Assembly: GCA_013426795.1 (NCBI GenBank)
Contig: JACDZF010000011.1
Location: forward strand, 1 to 35,107
Length of the DNA: 35,107 nucleotides
Direction of reading: 5' to 3'
Source: Desulfocapsa sp.
GTDB lineage: Bacteria > Desulfobacterota > Desulfobulbia > Desulfobulbales > Desulfocapsaceae
The translations under genes and the position numbers were made by a program. How positions within the stretch are numbered: the first letter of the stretch is position 1; the number at the start of each line of letters is the position of its first letter. Below are positions 23,816-32,238 of this stretch, piece after piece. The notes under the pieces are model-generated. The model did no database searches, was not told where the DNA came from, and worked only from the letters and a program-made list of their open reading frames with translations.

Positions 23816-25219
23816 ATGTCTGCTGACAACCAGTCCCAAGACACCATCGCCGCCATCTCCACGCCACCCGGTGCCGGCGGCATCGGGGTTATCCGGGTGA
23901 GCGGGCCCTGTGCCCTGGAGATTCTCCAAAAAATTTTCAAGCCCCACGACCCGGCCTGTTCCTTCCGCAGTCATCAGTTCTATTACGGGCATATCGTCGC
24001 GCCCGTGATTCCCCACCAGCAAAAAATCATCGATGAAGTCCTTGCCGTCTATATGCGGGCCCCCAGGACCTATACCCGCGAGGATGTGGTGGAAATCCAC
24101 GGCCACGGCAATTTTCTGGTCCTTCAATCCATCCTCGAACTTCTGCTGCAATTTCCGGTGCGGCTGGCGGAACCTGGCGAATTCACCAAGCGCGCCTTTC
24201 TCAGTGGCCGCATCGATCTGACCAGGGCGGAGGCCGTGATTGAGGTCCTCACCGCCCGCACCCGGAAGGGGCTGGAGATGGCGCAGGCCCAGCTCTCGGG
24301 TCGGCTGTTCGACCAGGTGGATGCCATTCGTCAGGCCTTGATCCATCTTCGCGCTGTGGTGGAGGTCGCCATTGATTTTCCCGACGAGGATATCGAGATC
24401 ATCGACCATGACCAGCTGCTTGCCCAGCTCGAGGCTCAGGTTCGAGCGCCCCTGGCGCTCCTGCTGCGCCATGCCGATCAAGGCCGGATCTATCGGGAGG
24501 GGATAAGCGTGGTCATCGCCGGTCTCCCCAATGTGGGCAAATCCAGTCTGCTCAACACCCTGCTCCAGGAAGATCGGGCCCTGGTCACCGCCATCCCCGG
24601 AACCACCCGCGATACCATCGAGGAATACCTTGATATCCAGGGAGTGCCGGTGCGCATCGTCGATACCGCCGGCATTCGGGAGCACGCGGAAGAGGTGGAG
24701 GAGCTGGGAATAAGGCGGGCCATGGGGCAGATGGAGGAGGCCGACCTGGTGCTGTTTCTGGTGGATCAGGGCAGGGGCATCAGCGATGGTGATCGGCAGC
24801 TGTTTCAGCGCATTCGCCATAAACCGGTGATTGTGGTGGCCAACAAGATGGATCTGGCGCCGGATGGATGGCAGGAGTTGACCGGGTTTGAGGGTCACTG
24901 TCTGGCCCTGATCTCCATCTCGGCCATGAAACAGCAGGGAATCAGCGCCTTGAAAGAGGCCATCTTTCAGGCCGTCATCGGAAGGAAAGATCAGTGGGAG
25001 GAAGGGGGATGCGCGCCCAATGTCCGCCACAAAGATGCCCTGATCCGGGCCAGCGCCGCCAGTGAACGGGTGCTGACCGGACTCCGTGGAAAAAGAACCT
25101 GCGATCTTCTCGCCATTGATCTGTCTGAATGTCTGGGGGAGCTCGACGCCATCGTTGGTGTCACCACCACCGAGGATGTCCTGGATCTGATCTTCCAGCA
25201 GTTCTGCCTGGGGAAATGA
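23816..25219 (+). CDS. mnmE: tRNA modification GTPase MnmE
   Basis: The 467-residue product is a complete MnmE (TrmE). Residues 1-120 form the tetrahydrofolate-binding domain (DTIAAISTPPGAGGIGVIRV at the start), followed by a helical domain. The GTPase domain begins near residue 230: G1 GLPNVGKSSLLN (236-247), G2 TRDTIEE, G3 DTAGI, and G4 NKMD. The C-terminus CLGK carries the conserved catalytic cysteine motif CxGK. With MnmG it modifies the wobble uridine of tRNAs. It is the last gene of the rpmH cluster; 163 bp separate it from the convergent hpt gene. Confidence 0.97.
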   Translation: MSADNQSQDTIAAISTPPGAGGIGVIRVSGPCALEILQKIFKPHDPACSFRSHQFYYGHIVAPVIPHQQKIIDEVLAVYMRAPRTYTREDVVEIHGHGNFLVLQSILELLLQFPVRLAEPGEFTKRAFLSGRIDLTRAEAVIEVLTARTRKGLEMAQAQLSGRLFDQVDAIRQALIHLRAVVEVAIDFPDEDIEIIDHDQLLAQLEAQVRAPLALLLRHADQGRIYREGISVVIAGLPNVGKSSLLNTLLQEDRALVTAIPGTTRDTIEEYLDIQGVPVRIVDTAGIREHAEEVEELGIRRAMGQMEEADLVLFLVDQGRGISDGDRQLFQRIRHKPVIVVANKMDLAPDGWQELTGFEGHCLALISISAMKQQGISALKEAIFQAVIGRKDQWEEGGCAPNVRHKDALIRASAASERVLTGLRGKRTCDLLAIDLSECLGELDAIVGVTTTEDVLDLIFQQFCLGK

Positions 25220-25382
25220 GCTTGTCAGGATTGTGGGCCCAGCCTCGCCCCTGATTTTCATCAAAAGCCGCCGGGACTGCCCGCCGATGTGGCGCACGGC
25301 CCTTGGTGAGGAGAATGGCGGTCAGGGAGCGAGCGAAAGAAAGGGGGGAGAAAGGGGGCGCAGGGGCGTGGATCGCCGGTAA

Positions 25383-25919
25383 TCAGGGGGAAGGCCGAAG
25401 ATGGGAGATGGCCGGCAGGGAACGATACTGTTCATTCATATCAAGACCGTAGCCCACCAGAAATCCCTGCGCGATATAAAATCCGCAATAGTCGATGTGA
25501 ACCGGGAGCACACGACGCTCCCCCTTGTCAATGAGGGCGCAGACTTTCACCGAATTTGCGCCCTGGCAGGAAAAATGGTTGATCAGCCATTGGATGGTCA
25601 GGCCGCTGTCAACAATATCTTCCACCAGCAGCACATCACGGCCCGCCAGATCTATGGTGGGCGCGCTCTTCAGGATGATTTCCCCGGAGGACGAGGAACC
25701 CTTGCCGTAGGAAGAAACCTGAATAAAATCAAGGGCCAGGGGAACCTCAATGGCCCGGACCAGATCGGCCATAAAGATAAACGCACCCTTGAGCACCCCC
25801 AACACCAAGAGATTCTTTCCCGCGTAATCCTCACTGATGATCTGTCCGAGTTCCTTGATCCTTATTTGAAGGGCCCCGGCATCCACAATAATTTTGAGAT
25901 TTTTTTCCTGCATTATCAA
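25383..25919 (-). CDS. hpt: Hypoxanthine phosphoribosyltransferase
   Basis: The product has 178 residues and matches the 6-oxopurine phosphoribosyltransferases that salvage hypoxanthine and guanine to IMP and GMP using PRPP. The PRPP-binding motif VLLVEDIVDSGLTI is at residues 96-109. LVLGVLKGAFIFMADLVRAI (38-57) and the flexible loop FIQVSSYGKGSSSSG (65-79) are clear, and the C-terminal FLVGYGLDMNEQYRSLP is the purine-binding end. Met1 and Met3 are both possible starts. It is convergent to mnmE and divergent from the HdrC-like gene, so it is transcribed on its own. Confidence 0.96.
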   Translation of the reverse strand: MIMQEKNLKIIVDAGALQIRIKELGQIISEDYAGKNLLVLGVLKGAFIFMADLVRAIEVPLALDFIQVSSYGKGSSSSGEIILKSAPTIDLAGRDVLLVEDIVDSGLTIQWLINHFSCQGANSVKVCALIDKGERRVLPVHIDYCGFYIAQGFLVGYGLDMNEQYRSLPAISHLRPSP

Positions 25920-26116
25920 TCCTGATCGTGGATGGTTCCAAAAGAGCTTTATCTGACTGTACCCATCCCGTTCACCGGGGTTGGATTCTTCCCTCTATAT
26001 GGTATGGCTCAAGGGCAAAGTCAAGGACTTAATGGCTCGGCCTCCGGGCCTGTAGTCAATGGGGATACAACCTGCCAGGGGGTGGAGTTTTTTGCTTCAT
26101 CGTATTTTTTCCTCTG

Positions 26117-26145
26117 TTGACAAACACGATCTGTTACGGTAGATA
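26117..26145 (+). promoter_or_regulatory. Promoter of the HdrC-MvhD-MetV cluster
   Basis: TTGACA (26117-26122) precedes TAGATA (26140-26145) by 17 bp. The -35 is perfect and the -10 matches four of six. The first start codon is about 108 bp downstream. Confidence 0.45.
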
Positions 26146-26160
26146 TAAATTTCATTTATG

Positions 26161-26173
26161 AACTGTATCAGTT
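26161..26173. promoter_or_regulatory. Inverted repeat near the cluster's transcription start
   Basis: AACTG and CAGTT flank TAT as a perfect 5-3-5 palindrome, 15 bp after the presumed -10 box. It is a possible operator; no regulator is identifiable from the sequence. Confidence 0.35.
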
Positions 26174-26252
26174 AACGTTGCGTAACCATTGTTCATTCAT
26201 TGTGGTCAGAAAAACACAAACCCTCAGGTGTCATCACAAACAGGTTGGTAAA

Positions 26253-26813
26253 ATGGGAAAACCGGCAAATACATTGAATCCTGCCTTTAACGGCGAGGTC
26301 GTCGCGGTTCCGGGTGGAGAGCATCTCAACCGTTGTTTTTCGTGCGGGGCGTGCAGCGGCATCTGTCCGGTCAGTCAGGCCATTCCGGCATTTGATCCGC
26401 GAAAAATTATCCATATGATCCGTATGGGGATGAAGGATCGTCTGCTGAGTTCGGATTTTCTCTGGTATTGTTCCGGGTGTCAGTCCTGTGTCTTTGTCTG
26501 TCCGCAGGATGTTCGCTTTGCCCAGATCATGGGTGCCTTGACTCAGTTGGCTGTCAAAGAGGGGTATGTCGGTGAGCAGGAACTGGTGGACAAGGGCAAG
26601 GCTGCCCAGGTTGACCGTGATCTCTGTGTTGCCTGTTTGACCTGTGTCCGTGTCTGCCCCTGGTCCATTCCCAAGATAGACAAACAGGGCGTGGCGGTCA
26701 TAGATGTGGAGGCCTGCCGGGCCTGTGGGATCTGTGTTGAAGAGTGTCCCGCCCAGGCAATCCTGCTGAACGAGTCCGAAGATAGCCGCCTGCTCGCTGC
26801 CTGTGGATCATAA
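26253..26813 (+). CDS. HdrC-like iron-sulfur protein fused to a 2[4Fe-4S] ferredoxin
   Basis: From ATG 26253 the product is 186 residues. Sixteen cysteines form four clusters: Cys28/31/34/38 (RCFSCGACSGICP), Cys73/76/79/83 (YCSGCQSCVFVCP), Cys125/128/131/135 (CVACLTCVRVCP) and Cys155/158/161/165 (CRACGICVEECP). The first pair with the helical stretch between (residues 44-70) is HdrC-type, as in heterodisulfide reductase and acetogen MetFV-Hdr complexes; the second pair is a standard bacterial ferredoxin fold. It should carry electrons between a flavin or heterodisulfide-type partner and the MvhD-like protein. It starts a three-gene unit. HdrA and HdrB partners, which normally accompany HdrC, are not in the window. 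Confidence 0.85.
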   Translation: MGKPANTLNPAFNGEVVAVPGGEHLNRCFSCGACSGICPVSQAIPAFDPRKIIHMIRMGMKDRLLSSDFLWYCSGCQSCVFVCPQDVRFAQIMGALTQLAVKEGYVGEQELVDKGKAAQVDRDLCVACLTCVRVCPWSIPKIDKQGVAVIDVEACRACGICVEECPAQAILLNESEDSRLLAACGS

Positions 26814-26913
26814 TATCCTGGGGCACAGAGTCTCATTCTGCCCTCGGTATGACAGGGGAAGTTGCAAGTGAGTACCAGCACAGATATCGTTGCAGAAAAC
26901 GAGGAATAAAAAA

Positions 26914-27327
26914 ATGAGTTTTGAACCAAAGATAACCCTCTTCAGTTGCCATTACGCATCCCAGCAAAGTTGCGCGGAACATGGAAAAGAGTTGGAGGAG
27001 CTGGGATTTCCCTCGACCATCACCATGGTCCGGGTTCCCTGTACCGGGAAAGTGCAGGTGACGGCCCTGCTCAAGGCCTTTGAGGATGGTGCTGATGGGG
27101 TCTATGTGGTGGGCTGTCCGGCGGAAGGCTGTCACAATGTCAAGGGCAGTGTCAGGGCGGCCAAGCGGGTTGCGGCGGTGAAAAAAGCCCTGGAAGAGCT
27201 GGGTGTCGAGGGTGGAAGGATGGAGATGTATCATCTTCCGCGCGGGTTGCATCCGGAATTTGTTGCCACGGGTGTGGCAATGGAGAAAAAAATTCGTGCC
27301 TTGGGGCCGACTCCTTTTCAAATTTGA
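26914..27327 (+). CDS. MvhD-like hydrogenase iron-sulfur subunit
   Basis: The product has 137 residues from ATG 26914, preceded by GAGGAA. The MvhD/FlpD pattern is present: FSCHYAS near the start (Cys12), VRVPCTGKVQVTALLKAFED (Cys43), and VYVVGCPAEGCHNVKGS (Cys68, Cys73), four cysteines fitting the single 2Fe-2S cluster of MvhD. In methanogens MvhD links the hydrogenase to the heterodisulfide reductase HdrA; in acetogens and sulfate reducers it links Hdr-like modules to other donors. Here it lies between the HdrC-ferredoxin and MetV genes. No hydrogenase subunits are nearby, so it probably serves the Hdr/Met module rather than H2 uptake. Confidence 0.88.
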   Translation: MSFEPKITLFSCHYASQQSCAEHGKELEELGFPSTITMVRVPCTGKVQVTALLKAFEDGADGVYVVGCPAEGCHNVKGSVRAAKRVAAVKKALEELGVEGGRMEMYHLPRGLHPEFVATGVAMEKKIRALGPTPFQI

Positions 27328-27349
27328 AAATTTTCAGGGAGAGCAGGGA

Positions 27350-28018
27350 ATGATTGTCGCAGAACGAAAGCCGATGGCTGAAATCATAGAGATGGTGAAG
27401 GATTGCTCCAGGATTCTGGTGCTGGCCTGTCGCGGTTGTGTGACGGTGTGTTCCGCCGGCGGTGAGCGTGAGGCGGCGGCCCTGGCATCATTAATCCGCC
27501 TGGGCATGAAGAAACAGGGCAAGACCATCGGGATCATTGAAGGCAGTCTGGTCAGGCAGTGCGACAAGGAATATATCGACGCCATCGACCAATGGAAGGG
27601 GCAGTACGACGCCATCATTTCCATGGCCTGCGGGGTCGGCGTGAATTTTATCGCCAATCTGCGCAAAGACACCCTGGTCTTTCCGGCCCTCAACACCACC
27701 TTCTTCGGCGGATCAGCCGAGCAGGGCGTCTGGATGGAGCAGTGTGCCGGCTGCGGTGACTGCGTCCTCCACCTCACCGGCGGCCTGTGCCCGGTGGCCC
27801 GCTGTGCCAAGAGCCTGATGAACGGCCCCTGTGGCGGTTCAGTGGATGGCAGGTGTGAAATCAACAGGGACACCGAATGCATCTGGCAGTCCATCCACGA
27901 CCGGCTCAGCGGTCTGGGCCGGGGGGCTCAGATGGAGACCATTGCCCCCATCCGCGACTGGTCAAGCTCCGGCCACGGCGGCCCCCGCAAGACCGTGCGC
28001 GACGAGTTGACCATTTAA
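27350..28018 (+). CDS. MetV-like protein, methylenetetrahydrofolate reductase C-terminal-domain type
   Basis: The 222-residue product starts at ATG 27350 (MIVAERKPMAEIIEMVKDCS) after GGAGAGCAGGGA; an upstream in-frame start overlaps mvhD and is rejected. Cys27, Cys30 and Cys34 (ACRGCVTVC) sit in the N-terminal part. The C-terminal half is cysteine-rich: CAGCGDCVLHLTGGLCP (Cys132, 135, 138, 147), then Cys152, Cys161 (MNGPCGGSVDGRC) and Cys169. This is the MTHFR C-terminal domain of the acetogen MetV, which binds metal or Fe-S and pairs with the catalytic MetF. With HdrC and MvhD it suggests an electron link to the methylenetetrahydrofolate step of the Wood-Ljungdahl pathway. MetF itself is not in the window. 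Confidence 0.82.
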   Translation: MIVAERKPMAEIIEMVKDCSRILVLACRGCVTVCSAGGEREAAALASLIRLGMKKQGKTIGIIEGSLVRQCDKEYIDAIDQWKGQYDAIISMACGVGVNFIANLRKDTLVFPALNTTFFGGSAEQGVWMEQCAGCGDCVLHLTGGLCPVARCAKSLMNGPCGGSVDGRCEINRDTECIWQSIHDRLSGLGRGAQMETIAPIRDWSSSGHGGPRKTVRDELTI

Positions 28019-28153
28019 TTCCATTTCTCAATCAAGCGTTCACTTCGTCGAATGCGCTGCGTCGCTCCTCACCGGACTTATTGTACTGCCTCGTCGCGAC
28101 TCGCTTTTCTTCTCCTGCCCATCTTGATTTAGAAAAGGAATAACAGGTTCTTC

Positions 28154-28198
28154 AGGCTGAAGGCTGAAGGCTGACGTATGACCGCGTGACCTTCAGCC
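28154..28198. repeat. Triple heptanucleotide repeat with inverted partner
   Basis: AGGCTGA occurs three times in tandem (28154-28174). GGCTGAAGG (28162-28170) pairs with CCTTCAGCC (28190-28198) to make a 9-bp stem with a 19-nt loop. It lies between the convergent metV-like and manC genes, so it could act as a bidirectional transcription stop, though no T-run is present. Confidence 0.45.
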
Positions 28199-28208
28199 CT
28201 CCGCCTGC

Positions 28209-29639
28209 CTACCCTTCAGTTTCTCTCTCCGCCTCCCGCCCATAATCGTCGTCAAAGCGGACGATGTCATCCTCCCCCAGGTAGCTGCCGTTCTGCACCT
28301 CAATAAGCTCCAGATCTATGACCCCGGGATTCTCCAGCCGATGCTGAATGCCGGCCGGGATGTAGGTGGATTGATTCTCATGGAGCAGAAAACTCTCCTC
28401 GCCGTTGGTGATGAGGGCGGTGCCGGTGACGATCACCCAGTGTTCATGACGATGGTGGTGCATTTGCAGGGAAAGCTTCTTTCCCGGATAGACGGTGATC
28501 CGCTTGATCTGAAAGCGCGGCTGCTGCTCAAGCACCGTATAGCTGCCCCAGGGGCGAAAGACGGTGCGATGAAACTTGAATTCATCGCGCTGTTTCTTTT
28601 TCAGCCGGGTGACCACCTTTTTCACATCCTGGGAACGCGACAGAGGCGCCACCAGCAGCGCATCGGCGGTTTCAATCACCAGGGTGTCTTCAAGGCCGAT
28701 GGTGGCCACCAGTTTGTTCTCGGCCCGGATCAGACAGTTGCGGGTATCTTCGAGGATGACATCTCCGCTGCTGACATTTCCCTGCGCGTCCTTGCCTGAT
28801 AAGTCCCACAGGGCCTTCCAGGAACCGATATCACTCCACTCCAGATTGGCTGCCACCACCGCCGCCTTGTCGGTCTTTTCCAAAAGGGCATAATCAATGG
28901 AATCACAGGGAGAGGTCGCCATGGTGGCATTATCGAGGCGGTAAAACTGTCCGTCCCGCAGGCCCAGACGCACCGCTTCCGCCATGATCGCCAGCATTTC
29001 AGGGGCATATTTGCCCATCTCTTGGCGAAAGGTCTTGATGGAAAAGGCAAACATGCCGCTGTTCCAGAAATAATTGCCACTCTCCAGGTAGGCCAGGGCC
29101 GTAGCCGGGTCCGGTTTTTCCGTAAACGACAGGACCGCGTTGTCCGCGCCCCGCTCGATATAGCCATAGCCGGTTTCCGGGCTCTGCGGTTCAATGCCGA
29201 AGGTGACAATGGCCCCCTGGGCGGCAAGCTCGGCCGCTTTTTCAATGGCTGCGGCAAAGGCATCCTGGCGCAGAATCAGATGATCGGCGGGCAGGACCAG
29301 GAGAATGGTATCATCGCTATCGTTCAAGGCGCAGAATTCCACCGCCGCGCAGATCGCGGGCGCCGTGTTGCGGCCAAGGGGTTCCAGGAGAATGGAGTAG
29401 TCTTCGGGGATACCTGACAGGGCATCAATCTGGCTGCGGGTGACAAAGCGATGTTCCTCTCCCACCACCACCAGGGGCGGCAGGACTCCTTCCAGCTGAC
29501 AGACCCGCAGCACCGTGGTCTGGAGCAGGGAGGTGTCGTCGATGAGCTTGAGCAGCTGTTTGGGATAGAGTTCACGGGACAGGGGCCAAAGCCTGGAGCC
29601 GGTACCGCCGGCCAGGATGACGGGCTGGATCTTGGGCAT
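28209..29639 (-). CDS. manC: Mannose-1-phosphate guanylyltransferase / mannose-6-phosphate isomerase
   Basis: The 476-residue bifunctional type II enzyme begins MPKIQPVILAGGTGSRLWPL, the nucleotidyltransferase signature, followed by SRELYPKQLLKL. The GTP/mannose-1-phosphate domain spans about residues 1-330 and contains FTEKPDPATALAYLESGNYF and WNSGMFAF. The cupin-type isomerase domain (about 350-470) has RPWGSYTVLEQQPRFQIKRI, PGKKLSLQMHHHRHEHWVIV and QSTYIPAGIQHRLENPG, with the metal-binding histidines in place. It makes GDP-mannose from mannose-1-phosphate and interconverts mannose-6-phosphate and fructose-6-phosphate, feeding capsule, LPS or glycan synthesis. No glycosyltransferase genes are adjacent. 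It is convergent to the metV-like gene. Confidence 0.96.
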   Translation of the reverse strand: MPKIQPVILAGGTGSRLWPLSRELYPKQLLKLIDDTSLLQTTVLRVCQLEGVLPPLVVVGEEHRFVTRSQIDALSGIPEDYSILLEPLGRNTAPAICAAVEFCALNDSDDTILLVLPADHLILRQDAFAAAIEKAAELAAQGAIVTFGIEPQSPETGYGYIERGADNAVLSFTEKPDPATALAYLESGNYFWNSGMFAFSIKTFRQEMGKYAPEMLAIMAEAVRLGLRDGQFYRLDNATMATSPCDSIDYALLEKTDKAAVVAANLEWSDIGSWKALWDLSGKDAQGNVSSGDVILEDTRNCLIRAENKLVATIGLEDTLVIETADALLVAPLSRSQDVKKVVTRLKKKQRDEFKFHRTVFRPWGSYTVLEQQPRFQIKRITVYPGKKLSLQMHHHRHEHWVIVTGTALITNGEESFLLHENQSTYIPAGIQHRLENPGVIDLELIEVQNGSYLGEDDIVRFDDDYGREAERETEG

Positions 29640-29700
29640 GGGATTTTCTCCTTATGATAAAAGGGTGCGCAGGTCGCGGTATTTTTTTATGAAAAATCTG

Positions 29701-30189
29701 CTAGTTTCCGGTGGTGATGACCTGGCCGCGTGAGGTGAAGGAGATCCCATACTGGCTGCCGGCCCCGATCATGACACACTCCACCAGGGGCGGATTGATG
29801 GATTGCCGCGCCTTCCAGGTGACGATGAAATTGGCACCGGCGCCGCCTTCCTTTTCATTTTGGGGGACAATAAAATGGGTGGATTCGAGGGGGCTCAGAA
29901 TGATGTCCTGTTCGGAATATTTTTTGAGGAGTTCCCCTTTTGAGCCGTAATAGTCGGCGGAGGTGACGGCCATCGGATATTTGGGGTCAACATTTCGCAC
30001 ACTGAGGGTGACGGTGAGGAGCAGGGGCAACTCCCGATTTCCCGCGTAAATATGGGAATAGACGGGCACATAAAGGGTTTGCCCTTGGGAGAGGGCGACC
30101 GACTCCTCGGCATGGGCCATGACGCCAGAACCGGCAAACAGCATCACCACGAAAAGCACCATGGACACCAGGCTCTTCTGATTTTTCAT
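29701..30189 (-). CDS. DUF3124 secreted protein
   Basis: From ATG 30189 the product is 162 residues. A Sec-type signal peptide is clear: basic MKNQKS, then a hydrophobic run [15 protein letters not shown], with a likely cleavage after AHA (about residue 27). The mature part ([20 protein letters not shown] then [20 protein letters not shown]) matches the DUF3124 family, which has no assigned function. It would be periplasmic. Its start overlaps the stop of the upstream antiporter gene by 4 bp, so the two are co-transcribed and the protein may be a periplasmic partner of that transporter. A longer frame from 30222 has no signal peptide. Confidence 0.75.
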   Translation of the reverse strand: MKNQKSLVSMVLFVVMLFAGSGVMAHAEESVALSQGQTLYVPVYSHIYAGNRELPLLLTVTLSVRNVDPKYPMAVTSADYYGSKGELLKKYSEQDIILSPLESTHFIVPQNEKEGGAGANFIVTWKARQSINPPLVECVMIGAGSQYGISFTSRGQVITTGN

Positions 30190-32183
30190 GATTTTCTCCT
30201 TTCTTCGCCAAGGGCTTTCCATTCGACCTCGGCCAGTTGCTTGAAGTGATTCCTCTCCCGCTGATTTCCCACCACGGCGACCAAATCGCCTTCCTCAAAA
30301 GTGTAATCCGCTTTCGGGTTGGAATGGAAGGTTTTTTTATGAATAATTCCCACAATGGAGGCTCCGGTCTGGCTGCGGATGGCCGCCCCCTTGATGCTTC
30401 TGTTGATCAGGGCGCTGCCCGGTGAGATGGTAACCCATGAGATTTCGAGGATATTTTTTATATTGCCGAGGCTTGTCAGGAGCTGCTGATCCACGGTGGA
30501 TTGGGAAAGAGGGGCGTAGAGCTGGTGGCGTACCGAATCGGTATACTCCTGAATGGCGGCCACCGGAACCTCCAGGCATAAAAGCGCCTGCCGGGCAATC
30601 TCCAGGCCGGCCTCCATCTCTGGCAGGACGGCCATGGAGACCCCGCTTGCGTACAAGGCGCGGGCCTGCTCAAGCCCTTCGGCGCGGACGATGATGGGAA
30701 GTTTCGGGCTGAGCTGATGGGCCTGCTGGACAATGGACTGGGATGTCACCACCGAAGGGGTGGTGATCAGCAGGAGCCGGGCCGTTTGGATTTGTGAAAC
30801 CTCAAGGACGGTGGCCTGGCTCATATCGCCGAAGATCACCGGGAAGTTGGCCCTCTTGCACTCAAGCATGCGCTGATGGTTTAATTCAATCAGGACAAAG
30901 GAGATCTGAAGCTGGGTGAGGACCTGGGCGATGTGTTGTCCCACCCGTCCGCCCCCGGCAATGACGACATGATGAGTCAGGCCGCCAAGGGGGATATTCT
31001 CCGTTTGCAGGGATTCATGTTTGAAGAAGTGCTTCTTTAATTTATAGATCTGTGGGGCAAGATCAGAGACAAAGGGGGTCAGCACCATGCTCAAAACCGA
31101 GACCGCAAGAACCAGGGAGTAGGTATTCTGATCGATGGATTTGGTCTCCAGCCCTACCCGGGCGAGAACAAAGGCAAATTCCCCCACCTGGAACATGCCT
31201 AAGCCCACGGCGATGGGGACAATATTGATATATCCGAAGAGAACCGCCAGCAGGGAAAAAAGGCTTCCCTTAAAAATCCCGATGATCAGCACGATGGAGA
31301 TGATCTTGCCCCAGTTGGCAAACAGAAAGGCCGGGTCCAGGAGCATCCCCACCGAGGTGAAGAATAACAGGCCGAAGATGTCCCGCAGGGGAATGATATC
31401 ATTCAAGGCCTGGTGGCCATAATCAGATTCGCTGAGCACCATCCCGGCGACGAAGGCGCCAAAGGCAAAGGACAGGCCGACGAGATAGGTGGCGTAGCCG
31501 ATACCAAGGCCAATGGCGGTGATGGACAGGATAAACAGTTCCCGCGAGTTCCAGCTGGCAATGCGGGCCAGCAGCCAGGGCAGCAGCTTGCGTCCCAGAT
31601 AGAGCATGACCAGCAGAAAGATGACGGACTTGAGCACCGCCATGGCGACCAGGGGCAGACCGGCTGCGGGGTTGCTCAGCTGCGGCAGGATGATCATCAT
31701 CGGGATGACCGCCAGATCCTGAACCACGAGCATGCCGATCATCACCCGGCTCGAGAGGGTTCCCAGCAGCCCCCGGCTCATCAGGGTCTTGAGGGTGACC
31801 ATGGTGCTGGAAAGGGAAATCAGGGCGCCCAGCCAGATCGAAGGCACCATGGACCAGCCGAGCAGATGTCTGCCCAGAAAATAGCCGCCGATCATGGTCA
31901 GGATAATCTGGATGGGGGTGCCGATGAGGGCAATATTGCGGACTGGTTTTAACTCGTTGAGCGAGAATTCGAGCCCCAGAGCAAAGAGCAGCAGGGCCAC
32001 CCCGATTTCGGCGAGGCGTTCGATTTCATCGATATCGCCCACCGTGATTCCGCCGGTGAAGGGCCCGACCACGATGCCGGCGACGATGTAGCCGAGGATC
32101 AGCGGTTGTTTGAGTCGCTGCGCGATGAGGGCCCCGAGCAGGGCGGCCACCACAATGATGATAACATCCGCTGCTACACCCAT
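30186..32183 (-). CDS. CPA2-family K+/H+ antiporter with TrkA domains (KefB-like)
   Basis: The product has 665 residues. About twelve membrane segments occupy residues 1-385, with [20 protein letters not shown] and the family motif [18 protein letters not shown] near the start. A Rossmann RCK/TrkA-N domain begins near residue 405: [20 protein letters not shown] has the GGGxVG nucleotide-binding loop, and [18 protein letters not shown] follows. A TrkA-C domain closes the protein (about 575-655: [20 protein letters not shown], ending [16 protein letters not shown]). It probably exchanges cytoplasmic K+ or Na+ for H+, gated by NAD(H) or another ligand. It leads the operon with the DUF3124 gene. 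The transported ion cannot be settled from sequence. Confidence 0.92.
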   Translation of the reverse strand: MGVAADVIIIVVAALLGALIAQRLKQPLILGYIVAGIVVGPFTGGITVGDIDEIERLAEIGVALLLFALGLEFSLNELKPVRNIALIGTPIQIILTMIGGYFLGRHLLGWSMVPSIWLGALISLSSTMVTLKTLMSRGLLGTLSSRVMIGMLVVQDLAVIPMMIILPQLSNPAAGLPLVAMAVLKSVIFLLVMLYLGRKLLPWLLARIASWNSRELFILSITAIGLGIGYATYLVGLSFAFGAFVAGMVLSESDYGHQALNDIIPLRDIFGLLFFTSVGMLLDPAFLFANWGKIISIVLIIGIFKGSLFSLLAVLFGYINIVPIAVGLGMFQVGEFAFVLARVGLETKSIDQNTYSLVLAVSVLSMVLTPFVSDLAPQIYKLKKHFFKHESLQTENIPLGGLTHHVVIAGGGRVGQHIAQVLTQLQISFVLIELNHQRMLECKRANFPVIFGDMSQATVLEVSQIQTARLLLITTPSVVTSQSIVQQAHQLSPKLPIIVRAEGLEQARALYASGVSMAVLPEMEAGLEIARQALLCLEVPVAAIQEYTDSVRHQLYAPLSQSTVDQQLLTSLGNIKNILEISWVTISPGSALINRSIKGAAIRSQTGASIVGIIHKKTFHSNPKADYTFEEGDLVAVVGNQRERNHFKQLAEVEWKALGEERRKS

Positions 32184-32238
32184 GCAAAAAGTCCTGGTTC
32201 AGTAAATAGCATTGTGCGTTAGCTGTCTCTCACAGTTT

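Larger units (their letters stand above)
25920..26252. other. Divergent intergenic region upstream of the Hdr-like cluster
   Basis: This 333-bp region holds a likely promoter for the HdrC-MvhD-MetV cluster (26117-26145) and an inverted repeat (26161-26173). I see no gene; a 62-codon open stretch starting at 25932 (MVPKELYLTVPIPFTGVG) shows no family features. Confidence 0.5.

Noticed and set aside
23624-25297. A 557-codon minus-strand open frame opposite mnmE
   Set aside because: It is antisense to mnmE, which has complete GTPase motifs; the composition (Gln, Gly, His) is typical of shadow frames.
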